Shown piece after piece: positions 1 to 8,208 of a stretch of 64,000 bases of DNA. The DNA is taken from contig NZ_JAQLEM010000009.1 in NCBI RefSeq assembly GCF_028209885.1, positions 1-64,000 of the forward strand, given 5' to 3'. Origin of the DNA: Collinsella aerofaciens (lineage in GTDB: Bacteria > Actinomycetota > Coriobacteriia > Coriobacteriales > Coriobacteriaceae). The position numbers and the translations under genes were made by a program. A model generated the notes under the pieces. The model was not told the DNA's origin, did no database searches, and worked only from the letters and a program-made list of their open reading frames with translations. Within the stretch, counting starts at the first letter, position 1, and every line of letters begins with the position of its first letter.

Positions 1-51
1 GGACATGTGTGCCGAGCGGGCCCCTGCTGTTAGCTTGTGGCACTGAATAGT

Positions 52-519
52 TTAGGCTTCGTCGACGATCTTAAGGCCGCGCGTGTGATCGATCTCGTTG
101 AGGAGGTTAACGCGACGCTCGTGACGACCACCCTCAAACTCGGCGTCGAGCCACTCGTCGACAATCATCTTGGCGAGCTCGGAGCCCACGACGCGGGCGC
201 CAAAGGCGAGCACGTTGGTATTGTTGTGCATGCGGGAGAGCTTGGCGCTGAAGGGCTCGGAGCACACAACGGCGCGTACGCCCTCGACCTTGTTGGCAGC
301 CAGGCTGATGCCGACGCCGGTACCGCAGATCAGGATGCCCAAATCGACGTCGCCGTTGGCAACGGCCTTACCCACCTTGTAGCCGGCGATGGGGTAGTCA
401 AAGCTCTCGGAGGTGTCGGTGCCAAAGTTCACGACCTCGCAGCCGCGCTCCTTCAGGTGCTCGGAAATGATGTTCTTGAGCTCGACGGCGGCGTGGTCGT
501 TACCGATACCGATCTTCAT
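52..519 (-). CDS. rpiB: Ribose-5-phosphate isomerase B
   Basis: Interconverts ribose 5-phosphate and ribulose 5-phosphate in the non-oxidative pentose phosphate pathway (cytosol). The 155-residue protein has the RpiB/LacAB fold signatures: GNDHAA at residues 6-11, the catalytic-cysteine loop ICGTGVGIS with Cys65, and RMHNNTN with His98. The open frame extends upstream, but I start at the ATG at 517-519 because AGAGGAA lies just upstream and the conserved N-terminus MKIGIGNDH begins there. It is divergent from the cysteine desulfidase-like gene, and the shared spacer carries a perfect 16-bp palindrome. The 51 bases beyond its stop hold no gene I can support. Confidence 0.95.
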   Translation of the reverse strand: MKIGIGNDHAAVELKNIISEHLKERGCEVVNFGTDTSESFDYPIAGYKVGKAVANGDVDLGILICGTGVGISLAANKVEGVRAVVCSEPFSAKLSRMHNNTNVLAFGARVVGSELAKMIVDEWLDAEFEGGRHERRVNLLNEIDHTRGLKIVDEA

Positions 520-602
520 GGATGGTTCCTCTCTGGTCTGTGCGGCGCAAATGCTAAAGGTGTTTACCGCGTTCGACTGCATGATAGCGCGACTTTTGCG
601 TA

Positions 603-618
603 AACGCTCGAGCGTTTT
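603..618. promoter_or_regulatory. Perfect 16-bp palindrome, LacI-type operator candidate
   Basis: AAACGCTCGAGCGTTT is a perfect palindrome with a central CG, the general form of LacI/GalR-family operators. A related half-site, AAACGCTTTAGC, follows at about 625-636. It lies in the spacer between rpiB and the divergent cysteine desulfidase-type gene, so it could control either. The regulator is not in the window. Confidence 0.5.
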
Positions 619-753
619 TTGGTCAAACGCTTTAGCAGGCAACAAGACTGACTTCTTGTGAATGAATGTCGTCAGTTTGCGCTTGAGCGCCGTCTGCCGG
701 AACCATGGTTGCGGTTTTTGATGCATTGTTATCAAATAAAGGAGCTAACTATT

Positions 754-813
754 ATGAGAGCCCAGCCCGTTATGCAAGCAGGAGATACCTATGCCTACCG
801 ATTCCATCCGTGA
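754..813 (+). CDS. Possible 19-codon upstream ORF overlapping the next gene
   Basis: A short ORF starts at the ATG at 754 with a strong Shine-Dalgarno (AAGGAG, 739-744) and ends at a TGA at 811-813, inside the next gene in another frame. The peptide would begin MRAQPVMQAGDTYAY. The downstream gene has its own ribosome site (CAGGAG) inside this ORF, so translating it could modulate the downstream start. No homologue is recognised, and it may be fortuitous. Confidence 0.3.
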   Translation: MRAQPVMQAGDTYAYRFHP

Positions 814-2110
814 TGCCGCGTTTTGCGATGTTTTGAACCGCGAACTCGTCTGCGCGCTCGGCTGTACCGAGCCCATTGCCGTTGCCTATGCAGCGGCGCT
901 GGCGAGTCAGACGCTCGGTTGCGAACCCGATCATATGGATGTTGCCTGCTCGGGCAATATCATCAAGAACGTTAAGAGCGTGACCGTGCCCAACTCGGGC
1001 GGCATGCACGGTATTGAAGCGGCGGCCGTGCTGGGTGCCGTGGGCGGCGACGCTAAGAGCGCGCTCGAGGTGCTCGAGAGCGTTAACGATGAAGACCGCG
1101 CTCGCGTGGCCGAGCTCCTCGCCGACGCCGGCTACTGCGATGTGTCGCTTGTCGAAGGTGTGCCCAACCTCTACATCAAGGTGACTGCGACGGCCGGGGG
1201 CCATACCGCGGTCGTCGAGATTACCGATCACCACACTAATGTCACGTGCCATACGCTCGATGGTATTCCGGTATGCGGCAAGTCGGCGGGGGAGTGTGCC
1301 GCCTGCGCCGAGCGCGTGGTGGCCGAGCGTGCGGCGGATAAGGCCGACACGCCCATGTCGATCGAGACCATCATCGACTTTATCGAGGACGGTGACATTG
1401 AGGACGCCCGTGCTGCCGTTGAGCGTCAGATTGAGCTGAATGGCGCAATCAGTGCCGAGGGCCTTGCGCACGCTTGGGGCGCCGAGGTGGGTCGTACGCT
1501 GCTGGGTGCTCGTGCCGATGACGTCGCCTGCCGTGCCCGTGCCCGTGCGGCCGCCGGGTCCGACGCCCGCATGAACGGCTGCGCGCTGCCGGTCGCCATT
1601 GTGTGCGGCTCGGGCAATCAGGGCATTACCTGCGCATTGCCCGTCATGGAGTATGCCGAGTACCTGCGTTGCGACCACGAGCGCCTGGTGCGCGCCGTGA
1701 TGCTGTCCGATCTTATCGCCGTGCATATCAAGAGCTATATTGGTGCGCTCTCGGCGTTTTGCGGTGCTATTTGCGCCGCGTGCGGCGCCGGCGCCGCGAT
1801 TACCTGGCTGTGCGGTGGCACGCGCGAGCAGATTGGCGCGACGGTCTCGAACACGCTCGGTAACGTGGGCGGCATCGTGTGCGATGGCGCCAAGGCGAGT
1901 TGCGCGGCTAAGATTTCCGCTGCCGTCGATGCGGCGATTCTGGGCCATGATATGGCCATGCAGGGTCGCGGCTTCCGCGCCGGCGAGGGCCTGATCCAAG
2001 ATACCGTTGAGCAGACAATCGCCAGTATGGGCTACGTAGGCCGCGTAGGCATGAAGGACACCGACGTCGAGATCCTCAACATCATGATCGGCAAAACCCA
2101 GGTCTGCTAG
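791..2110 (+). CDS. cyuA: L-cysteine desulfidase / UPF0597 (serine dehydratase-alpha-like) family protein
   Basis: A 439-residue protein of the YhaM/CyuA family, Fe-S enzymes that break L-cysteine into pyruvate, ammonia and sulfide. It has the family N-terminal signature ALGCTEPIAVAYAAA (Cys25), then SGNIIKNVKSVTVPNSGG, and a C-terminal half rich in Cys and Gly (CGSGNQGI, CGAICAACGAGAA, VCDGAKASCAAKI) that would supply the cluster ligands. The ATG follows CAGGAGATACCT. Function is assigned by family; the exact substrate is less certain because the family is often annotated only as UPF0597. A palindromic repeat begins 6 bases after the stop codon. Confidence 0.85.
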   Translation: MPTDSIRDAAFCDVLNRELVCALGCTEPIAVAYAAALASQTLGCEPDHMDVACSGNIIKNVKSVTVPNSGGMHGIEAAAVLGAVGGDAKSALEVLESVNDEDRARVAELLADAGYCDVSLVEGVPNLYIKVTATAGGHTAVVEITDHHTNVTCHTLDGIPVCGKSAGECAACAERVVAERAADKADTPMSIETIIDFIEDGDIEDARAAVERQIELNGAISAEGLAHAWGAEVGRTLLGARADDVACRARARAAAGSDARMNGCALPVAIVCGSGNQGITCALPVMEYAEYLRCDHERLVRAVMLSDLIAVHIKSYIGALSAFCGAICAACGAGAAITWLCGGTREQIGATVSNTLGNVGGIVCDGAKASCAAKISAAVDAAILGHDMAMQGRGFRAGEGLIQDTVEQTIASMGYVGRVGMKDTDVEILNIMIGKTQVC

Positions 2111-2116
2111 ATATTA

Positions 2117-2183
2117 AGTTGCGGTGAGATAGTTCCTAAAATTACCCGGGTGAGGGGCAAACAGGAACTATCTCACCGCAACT
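2117..2183. repeat. 67-bp palindromic repeat, copy 1
   Basis: A perfect 21-bp inverted repeat (arms 2117-2137 and 2163-2183; left arm starts AGTTGCGGTGAGATAG) around a 25-nt centre. It lies between the convergent ends of the cysteine desulfidase-type gene and the HAD gene. It shares outer arm bases and exact dimensions with four other copies in the window, but its inner arm (ATAGTTCCT) differs and is matched by compensating bases in the other arm. Confidence 0.9.
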
Positions 2184-2202
2184 GCGCTAGATGTTCTGGC
2201 GC

Positions 2203-2961
2203 CTACGATAGTTCGTCGGCTATTTGGTGCTCGTAGAAGGCCTCGATTACGGCGTTAAAGTCGCGGGCGAAGTCTTCCATGGTTCCGCGCCAGGTGGCTC
2301 GGCTGGGCTTGCCTTGGCCCACAAAGGCGGTTTGGATGCCGCAATCGGGGGACGGGAAGTCGCGTTTGGGATCGTTGCCCACCATAAGGACCTCGTGTGG
2401 CTCGAGTCCCATCACCTGAAGCTGCTCTAGATAGTAGGTGGCATCGGGCTTGCAGCGGGTGGTGTTTCCCATGTGCGTGACGAGCTCAAAGGGGGCGTCG
2501 GCCAGGTCGCCCCAGCCCATGCGGCACTCGATGGCCCCTTGGGGAAAGCTGGGGTTGGTAAAGAGCGCGCAACGCAGCCCTGCGTCCTGTACGGCCTGGA
2601 GCGCGGCGTGTGCGCCCGGCATGGCGTGGGCGTTAATGACATCGTCGTTCTTGTACGGAAGAACTTCGCGGTCATAGTAGGTAAACGCCTCGTAGATGAG
2701 GGGATCGGAGAGGCGGATCCCGCATCGGCGCTCGACCTCTTCTTGGTAAAACTCAAGATTGGTGCGGTTGTCCGTGCCGCTGCGGCGATTGGCGTTGAGG
2801 TCGACTAGGATGGTGCCGAGGCGTGCCATCGTGCCACCGCGGCTGCGGCGCCCGATATCCGCGAGCATCGAAGAGACATCCTTAAAATAGCGAAGGATGA
2901 ACGCGTTGAGGTTGATGCTGAGAAGCGTCTCGTCCATATCGAAAACGACTGCTTTGAGCAC
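2203..2961 (-). CDS. HAD-family hydrolase (predicted phosphatase)
   Basis: A 252-residue haloacid dehalogenase-fold protein. Motif I is VVFDMDETLL (Asp8 nucleophile, Asp10), motif II is near LFTNPS, and motifs III/IV are the conserved Lys region and MVGNDPKRDFP. Family members are mostly cytosolic phosphatases; the substrate cannot be read from the sequence. The start is GTG at 2959-2961, preceded by GAAAGGTG. It is convergent with the upstream gene across palindrome copy 1. Confidence 0.85.
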   Translation of the reverse strand: MLKAVVFDMDETLLSINLNAFILRYFKDVSSMLADIGRRSRGGTMARLGTILVDLNANRRSGTDNRTNLEFYQEEVERRCGIRLSDPLIYEAFTYYDREVLPYKNDDVINAHAMPGAHAALQAVQDAGLRCALFTNPSFPQGAIECRMGWGDLADAPFELVTHMGNTTRCKPDATYYLEQLQVMGLEPHEVLMVGNDPKRDFPSPDCGIQTAFVGQGKPSRATWRGTMEDFARDFNAVIEAFYEHQIADELS

Positions 2962-3276
2962 GCGGGCACCTTTCTCGAAAAATCGATCTAGAATCGTTGG
3001 CTCCGGATACTTTACCCCAAAGCCGAATGCCTAGCTGGTTATCGTCAAGTTGCGGAGACGTGTGTTCATAAGATTACGAAAAAGTCTCCACACGAGTAAA
3101 AAATCGCAGTTCACGCTTGAAATCAAACTCATTTCCCCGTAACCTATACGAACGTGATTGCATAAGCGTCACATTAGTATCTGTCGGCTCCCGAGTGTTC
3201 CTAAACGTTGTGTGCTTGTCGCACCCTTCTGTAGGTCCTAGCAATCGGGGCCCCGTAGTTCGAAAGGGGTCCACCT
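2962..3276. other. 315-bp spacer upstream of rpsA
   Basis: No ORF with coding character is visible. The stretch is AT-richer than its surroundings. It contains GGAGAC (3054-3059) and GTCTCC (3084-3089), able to form a 6-bp hairpin, and a TTGAAA hexamer at about 3117 that could be a -35 element for rpsA, without a convincing -10. It probably carries the divergent promoters of the HAD gene and rpsA and a long rpsA leader. Confidence 0.5.
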
Positions 3277-4443
3277 TTGAGTGAGATTCAGAACTCGTCC
3301 ATTTTCTCTCTTGACGATGTCAACGAGGAGGAGATGAACAACCTCATCGACGGTACGATTACCGACTTTGATGAGGGCGATCTCGTTAACGGCACTGTCG
3401 TTAAGATCGAGCATGACGAGGTGCTCGTTGACATCGGATTCAAGTCCGAGGGCGTTATCCCGGTCCGCGAGCTGTCCATCCGCAAGGACGCTAACCCTGC
3501 AGACATCGTTGCACTCGGTGATCCCATCGAGGCTCTGGTTCTCCAGAAGGAGGACAAGGACGGTCGTCTGGTCCTGTCCAAGAAGCGTGCCGAGTACGAG
3601 CGTGCTTGGAACCGCATCGAGGAGAAGTTCAACTCCGGCGAGAACGTCGAGGGCGAGGTTATCGAGGTTGTCAAGGGCGGCCTGATCCTCGACATCGGCC
3701 TGCGTGGCTTCCTGCCTGCTTCCCTCGTCGACCTCCGTCGCGTCAAGGACCTCACCTCTTACATGGGCACCCGCATCGAGGCCCGCGTCATCGAGATGGA
3801 CCGTAACCGCAACAACGTCGTCCTCTCCCGTCGCGTCGTGCTCGAGGAGTCCCGTAAGGCCGAGCGCTCCGAGATCCTGTCCAAGCTCAAGTCTGGTATG
3901 CGTCTCCAGGGCACCGTTTCCTCCATCGTCGACTTCGGCGCCTTCGTCGACCTCGGCGGTATCGACGGCCTCATCCACATCTCCGAGCTCTCCTGGAACC
4001 ACGTCAACCATCCTTCCGAGGTTGTCAAGGTCGGCCAGGAGGTCGAGGTCGAGGTTCTCGACGTCGATCTCAACCGCGAGCGCATCTCCCTGGGTCTCAA
4101 GCAGACCACCGAGGATCCGTGGCGCGCACTGGTCAAGAAGTACCCCGTCGGCGCTATCGTCGAGGGCACTGTGACCAAGCTTGTCCCGTTTGGCGCTTTC
4201 GTCGACCTGGGCGAGGGCATCGAGGGCCTGGTGCACATCTCCGAGATGGCCAACAAGCACGTCGACCAGCCTTCTCAGGTCACCCACGTGGGCGACAAGG
4301 TTCAGGTCAAGGTCATGGAGATCGACCTCGACCGTCGTCGTATCTCTCTGTCCATGAAGTCCGCTGCTGAGACTCTGGGCGTCGAGATCGAGGTTACCCC
4401 GCTTCCTTCCGAGAAGAAGGACGAGGAGACCGACGCCGAGTAA
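3277..4443 (+). CDS. rpsA: 30S ribosomal protein S1
   Basis: Ribosome-associated RNA-binding protein that helps mRNA onto the 30S subunit. The 388 residues contain four S1 (OB-fold) repeats at roughly 34-103, 120-190, 206-276 and 291-361; repeats 3 and 4 show the pattern G.V..I..FGAFVDLGGIDGLIHISELSW best. Four repeats and an acidic C-tail are usual for Actinobacteria (E. coli has six). The start is a TTG at 3277, seven bases after AAAGGGG, and the N-terminus MSEIQNSSIF follows. The gene ends at a clear hairpin-U terminator. Confidence 0.95.
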   Translation: MSEIQNSSIFSLDDVNEEEMNNLIDGTITDFDEGDLVNGTVVKIEHDEVLVDIGFKSEGVIPVRELSIRKDANPADIVALGDPIEALVLQKEDKDGRLVLSKKRAEYERAWNRIEEKFNSGENVEGEVIEVVKGGLILDIGLRGFLPASLVDLRRVKDLTSYMGTRIEARVIEMDRNRNNVVLSRRVVLEESRKAERSEILSKLKSGMRLQGTVSSIVDFGAFVDLGGIDGLIHISELSWNHVNHPSEVVKVGQEVEVEVLDVDLNRERISLGLKQTTEDPWRALVKKYPVGAIVEGTVTKLVPFGAFVDLGEGIEGLVHISEMANKHVDQPSQVTHVGDKVQVKVMEIDLDRRRISLSMKSAAETLGVEIEVTPLPSEKKDEETDAE

Positions 4444-4466
4444 ATCGGTTTGACGATCACTTGTTT

Positions 4467-4502
4467 TAAGGGATCCGTCCGCAATGGACGGGTCCCTTTT
4501 TG
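4467..4502 (+). terminator. Rho-independent terminator of rpsA
   Basis: AAGGGATCCGTCC pairs with GGACGGGTCCCTT (one bulge) around a GCAAT loop and is followed by a run of T. It lies 25 bases after the rpsA stop. Confidence 0.9.
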
Positions 4503-4551
4503 CTTTCGCTGCTGATGCACGCGATGCTACCCGGGCTGTCCACAGGCTATT

Positions 4552-4676
4552 GGGTTGTCGGTGAATGAAAAAATGCCGACATCCCGCCTCGGGGAGGAGG
4601 CGGGAACGCACCGAGTAGACGGAGGGGTGCGGAGCGCGGTCGCGTCTCGACTGACGACATTGCCCATCGACAACCC
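4552..4676 (+). ncRNA. Candidate structured RNA between rpsA and rnpB
   Basis: About 125 bases can fold as a multi-branch structure. A closing helix GGGTTGTCG (4552-4560) pairs with CGACAACCC (4668-4676). Inside are the hairpin CCCGCCTC/GAGGCGGG (4583-4590 with 4597-4604) and a second hairpin CGCACC/GGTGCG (4607-4612 with 4626-4631). No match to tmRNA, SRP RNA or 6S RNA is recognised. Strand is assumed from its neighbours. It may instead be part of the rnpB upstream region. Confidence 0.4.
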
Positions 4677-4733
4677 TATTGTACTGCATGGCGTGGTTCT
4701 TGGTTTATCGTGTCGAACGCTTGTGTTGTGCCA

Positions 4734-4760
4734 TTGCCTGCGGCAACGGTGTGCTACACT
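4734..4760 (+). promoter_or_regulatory. Candidate rnpB promoter
   Basis: TTGCCT (4734-4739) and TACACT (4755-4760) lie just upstream of the RNase P RNA. The 15-base spacing is short, so the -10 is more credible than the -35. Confidence 0.5.
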
Positions 4761-4766
4761 CTTGCA

Positions 4767-5132
4767 CTGCTGAGTGGGCCAGACGGTCGCGCGATGTGCT
4801 GTTTGCAGTACGCGTGAGGAAAGTCCGGGCTCCAGAGGGCGGGATGCCGGCTAACGGCCGGGCGGAGTGATCCGACGGAAAGCGCCGCAGAAAAGAAGAC
4901 TCCCACCTGCGCCGCAAGGCGTAAAGGGAAAAGCTGAAACGGTGGTGTAAGAGACCACCAGCGTCGTGGCAACACGGCGGCTTGGCAAGCCCCATCCGGA
5001 GCAAGCGCGAATAGGAACGCTATGGGCCGGCCCGGTCCGCGTTCGGGTAGCGTGCGTGGAGCTGCATGGTAACGTGCAGACAAGATAAATGACCGTTCAC
5101 GACAGAACCCGGCTTACAAGCCCACTCGGCAC
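4767..5132 (+). ncRNA. rnpB: RNase P RNA, bacterial type A
   Basis: Catalytic RNA that trims the 5' leader from tRNA precursors. The conserved P4 strand is present as GAGGAAAGTCCGGGCTCC near 4815, and its 3' partner region ACAGAACCCGGCTTAC lies near 5102. The P1 helix closes the molecule: GCTGAGTGGGC (4769-4779) with GCCCACTCGGC (5120-5130). The length of about 365 nt fits type A RNAs. Exact ends are inferred from P1. Confidence 0.95.
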
Positions 5133-5146
5133 TTTGTTGACGCTGC

Positions 5147-5245
5147 GAACCCGTCAGCGCGGCAATCTGCCTTTCAAGCCTTCGGGCATGACCATAAGGT
5201 CAATGCCCTCGTCTTTCAAGGCACCTTGCTCGCGCTGACGGGTTC
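5147..5245. repeat. 99-bp long inverted repeat / extended hairpin after rnpB
   Basis: GAACCCGTCAGCGCG (5147-5161) is perfectly complementary to 5231-5245. The 69-base interior contains a second hairpin, GGGCATGACC with GGTCAATGCCC (one bulge). No run of T follows, so it is not a standard terminator. It might process or terminate the rnpB transcript or be a small palindromic element. The rest of the 5133-5403 spacer shows no gene. Confidence 0.7.
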
Positions 5246-5403
5246 TCGCTTTCGTTGATGGAATCATCTGCGGTTCCGTTCTTGGCATCTCGCTGTTTTT
5301 GCCTGGTCATCGGCGTCGCCGTTCTATTTACCGGGGTTAACGGTACGGGCTTTGCCGTATTATTGAGGCTGTTTGTTGCTTTGCTTGTTGTTGAGGGGCT
5401 TTG

Positions 5404-6039
5404 TTGGACAGCTATTTTACTCTGCAATCGAATATTGAGGCTTCGGGCGAGTTTGTGGACCGCAAGAGCCGGTTTATTGCCCAGCTAGTCCATATTGAGT
5501 CCGAGGATGAGGCGAATGCCTTTATCGAGATGGTTCGCAAGCGTCATTACGACGCTCGACACAATGTTCCCGCGTGGATTTTGGTCGATGGACGTGAGCG
5601 CCAGAGCGATGACGGTGAGCCGAGCCGCACGAGCGGTATGCCGACGCTCGAGGTGTTGCGCGGTGCGGGGCTCAAAAATGTTTGCTGCGTAGTGACGCGC
5701 TATTTTGGTGGCACGCTGTTGGGGCCTGGTGGCTTGGTACGCGCCTATACGGCGGCGACGCAGGCGGCGGTGGCAGCTGCTCGGGAGGCCGGGCAGATCG
5801 TCGAGATGACGAGTGTCGTGCCAGTTGACGTGCATGTGGCCTATCCGCAGTATGAGCAGGTGCTTCGTTTGGCTCAGGATTCGGGTGCCAAGGTTTTGGA
5901 TACCGATTACGCGGATGCCGTGACACTTCACTTGGTGTTTAAGGCGGGGGAGCAGGAGCCGTTTTGTGCTAAGATGCGCGAGCTTATGGCTGGGCGCGAG
6001 GAGATCGAGGTCGGCGCTCCCGCGTTTGCGGAGTTCTAA
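5404..6039 (+). CDS. YigZ / IMPACT family protein
   Basis: About 211 residues. The N-terminal IMPACT (UPF0029) domain carries the family signature: KSRFIAQLVHIESEDEA, then SDDGEPSRTSGMP and the hallmark VVTRYFGGTLLGPGGLVRAY. A DUF1949-like C-terminal domain follows (SVVPVDVHVAYPQYEQV). The family's molecular role is not settled; eukaryotic IMPACT regulates translation control through GCN1. Two in-frame TTG codons occur at the start; I choose 5404 because GAGGGG ends five bases upstream. A bidirectional terminator separates it from the next, opposing gene. Confidence 0.9.
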   Translation: MDSYFTLQSNIEASGEFVDRKSRFIAQLVHIESEDEANAFIEMVRKRHYDARHNVPAWILVDGRERQSDDGEPSRTSGMPTLEVLRGAGLKNVCCVVTRYFGGTLLGPGGLVRAYTAATQAAVAAAREAGQIVEMTSVVPVDVHVAYPQYEQVLRLAQDSGAKVLDTDYADAVTLHLVFKAGEQEPFCAKMRELMAGREEIEVGAPAFAEF

Positions 6040-6042
6040 CGG

Positions 6043-6093
6043 CGACGGCCGGCGTGCTTTTGGATGGATCCCAAGCGCGCCGGCCGTCGTTTT
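6043..6093. terminator. Bidirectional terminator between convergent genes
   Basis: CGACGGCCGGCGTGC (6043-6057) pairs with GCGCGCCGGCCGTCG (6075-6089; one mismatch) and is followed by TTTTC. It lies between the ends of the YigZ-family and C_GCAxxG genes, so it can serve both. Confidence 0.8.
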
Positions 6094-6106
6094 CTGTTGC
6101 CGCCGT

Positions 6107-6553
6107 TTACTCGGCGAGCTGCTTTAGCACATCGCAGGCGATCTCGACGGCATCGTCGATGCAGCCGGGGCAGCTGCGGAGCGGACCCTTGTCCGATCCG
6201 ATGCCCTTGAGCGTGCCGCAGACAGTCGTCGTGTTCTTCTCGCCAAAACGCTTGGCAATCTCGCGCGACAGCTTGTAGGTCTGGCCCTTGGTCTTGGGGT
6301 TTTCCATGCCGTCGCTCATTACAAAGCCCATGATGGCCACGGCGCCCGAGATGGCGCCGCAGGTTTCGGTCATGCCGCCCATGCCGGCGCCAAAGCCCTC
6401 GGTGAGGGTAAAGGCGGTCTGGGGGTCGAGACCGACGGCAGGTGCGAGCGTGCAGGCGACGGCCTGGGCGCAGTTAAAGCCACGGGCGTGGTATTCAGCA
6501 GCCTGAGCCTGACAAGCGGTGATGTCGAGCTGGGCTGTATCGATTTGCTTCAT
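6107..6553 (-). CDS. C_GCAxxG_C_C family redox protein
   Basis: A 148-residue protein of the C-GCAxxG-C-C family. It carries GFNCAQAVACT (residues ~27-37), GFGAGMGGMTETCGAISGAV in the middle, and a C-terminal SCPGCIDDAVEIAC. The spaced cysteines suggest Fe-S or metal binding; no function is established for the family. The ATG at 6551-6553 follows AAGGAGACAAC; the open frame runs further upstream but with no better ribosome site. It is divergent from metY. Confidence 0.85.
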   Translation of the reverse strand: MKQIDTAQLDITACQAQAAEYHARGFNCAQAVACTLAPAVGLDPQTAFTLTEGFGAGMGGMTETCGAISGAVAIMGFVMSDGMENPKTKGQTYKLSREIAKRFGEKNTTTVCGTLKGIGSDKGPLRSCPGCIDDAVEIACDVLKQLAE

Positions 6554-6716
6554 TGTTGTCTCCTTGGTCACGGTGTACCCGCCTATGGTACCCGTGCCGG
6601 TGCATGTAATCATCGAGAGCTTCATGTATGCCTCAATTTTATCTATCGAGCAAATGCCTAAGGCTTGAGATAAATACTCCTGATCAATTAGTCCCATAAC
6701 CTACCTTGGGGATGGG

Positions 6717-6745
6717 TTGAGAGGGGTGCAGGGTAGCGGTATCGT
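6717..6745 (+). promoter_or_regulatory. Candidate sigma-70-type promoter for metY
   Basis: TTGAGA (6717-6722) and TATCGT (6740-6745) are separated by exactly 17 bases, 39 bases before the metY start. The match is moderate. Confidence 0.5.
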
Positions 6746-6783
6746 GAACCGAATAAAACGTAACCCAGGCAAGGGAGCTAGAT

Positions 6784-8067
6784 ATGAGCGAGCAGACTAT
6801 CGGTACCACATGTGTTCAGGGCGGCTATCACCCGGGAGATGCCGAGCCGCGCCAGGTGCCCATCTACCAGTCCACCACGTGGAAGTACGACACGTCCGAG
6901 CACATGGGCAAGCTGTTTGACCTGGAGGAGTCGGGCTACTTCTACAGCCGCCTGCAGAACCCCACGTGCGATCTGGTTGCCGCCAAGATCTGCGAGATGG
7001 AGGGAGGCACTGCCGCGATGCTCACGAGCTCGGGCATGGCTGCGAACTTCCTCGCGATCTTTAACGTGGCCGGTGCCGGCGATCACGTGGTCGCAAGCTC
7101 TGCCATCTACGGCGGTACCTACAACCTGCTCGCTCACACCATGGGTCGCATGGGTCTGACCTGCACGTTCGTTGCCCCCGATTGCACCGATGAGGAGCTC
7201 GAGGCAGCCTTTGAGCCCAATACCAAGCTCGTCTTTGGCGAGACGATCGCCAACCCCGCCCTTGCTGTGCTCGATATTGAGCGCTTCGCCAAGGCCGCGC
7301 ATGACCACGGCGTGCCGCTGATGGTCGATAACACCTTCCCGACGCCCGTGATGTGCCGTCCCTTTGAGTGGGGCGCCGACATCGTTACACACTCCACCAC
7401 CAAGTACATGGATGGACATGCTGCCTACCTGGGCGGCGTGATCGTCGACCACGGCCAGTTTGACTGGATGGCCCATGCGGACAAGTTCCCGGGTCTTACT
7501 ACGCCCGATGAGAGCTACCACGGCGTGACCTATGCCGAGAAGTTCGGTCGCGAGGGCGCCTTCATTACCAAGGCAACCGCTCAACTCATGCGTGACCTCG
7601 GCCCCATGCAGAACCCGCAGGCGGCCTTCTTCCTGAACAGCTCGCTCGAGAGCCTGCATGTGCGCATGCCGCGTCATTGCGAGAACGGCCTGGCCGTTGC
7701 CAAGTTCCTGCAGAGCCATCCTAAGGTGCGCTTCGTGAGCTATCCGGGTCTGGAGGGCGACAAGTATTATGACCTGGCTCAGAAGTACATGCCCAACGGT
7801 ACCTGCGGCGTTGTGAGCTTTGGCTTTAACGGTGGTCGCGCGGCGGCCGAGACCTTTATGAAGAGCCTTAAGCTCGCCCAGATCGCCACGCACGTGGCCG
7901 ATGCGCGTACCTGCTGCTTGCATCCCGCTAATGCCACGCATCGCCAGATGAACGATGAGGAGCTCATCGCCTGTGGCATTTCTGCCGACATGGTGCGCCT
8001 GTCGTGCGGCCTCGAGGATACGGCCGATCTGATTGCCGACCTTGAGCAGGCACTCGAGCAGTGCTAG
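6784..8067 (+). CDS. metY: O-acetylhomoserine aminocarboxypropyltransferase / Cys-Met metabolism PLP enzyme
   Basis: PLP-dependent sulfhydrylase that would make homocysteine from O-acetylhomoserine and sulfide in methionine synthesis. The 427 residues show the trans-sulfuration enzyme features: QSTTWKYDT near 30, YSRLQNPT near 56, SSGMAANFLA for cofactor phosphate, the Asp of VDNTFPTP, and the Schiff-base lysine in HSTTKYMDGH (Lys207). Length and the C-terminal RLSCGLEDTADLIADL fit MetY rather than the shorter MetB/MetC. The ATG follows GGGAG. It is flanked by its own promoter and strong terminators. Confidence 0.9.
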   Translation: MSEQTIGTTCVQGGYHPGDAEPRQVPIYQSTTWKYDTSEHMGKLFDLEESGYFYSRLQNPTCDLVAAKICEMEGGTAAMLTSSGMAANFLAIFNVAGAGDHVVASSAIYGGTYNLLAHTMGRMGLTCTFVAPDCTDEELEAAFEPNTKLVFGETIANPALAVLDIERFAKAAHDHGVPLMVDNTFPTPVMCRPFEWGADIVTHSTTKYMDGHAAYLGGVIVDHGQFDWMAHADKFPGLTTPDESYHGVTYAEKFGREGAFITKATAQLMRDLGPMQNPQAAFFLNSSLESLHVRMPRHCENGLAVAKFLQSHPKVRFVSYPGLEGDKYYDLAQKYMPNGTCGVVSFGFNGGRAAAETFMKSLKLAQIATHVADARTCCLHPANATHRQMNDEELIACGISADMVRLSCGLEDTADLIADLEQALEQC

Positions 8068-8083
8068 GCTAGCGTTCGCACAA

Positions 8084-8182
8084 GGCGCCGATGCTGGCAG
8101 GAAGCTTCGGCGCCCTTTCGTTCCGATTCCGTAGGCGGGGCCCCAATCGCGGCTGTTTGCAGGCGATTGGGGCCCCGTTTTT
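8084..8182 (+). terminator. Two tandem terminator hairpins after metY
   Basis: First hairpin GGCGCCGA/TCGGCGCC (8084-8091 with 8107-8114), followed by CTTTCG. The second is stronger: CGGGGCCCCAATCG (8136-8149) with its perfect complement at 8164-8177, then TTTTT. Confidence 0.85.
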
Positions 8183-8208
8183 GCGTTGCGCCACTCGAAA
8201 GGATGGAT

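Noticed and set aside
1..51. Start of another minus-strand gene at the window edge
   Set aside because: An ATG at 4-6 on the minus strand has only a weak purine stretch upstream and two codons in the window.
3047..3096. AAGTTGCGGAGAC... resembles the start of the 67-bp palindrome
   Set aside because: Only about nine outer bases match; the inner pairing is a 6-bp GGAGAC/GTCTCC hairpin and the 21-25-21 geometry is absent. It may be a decayed copy, but this cannot be supported.
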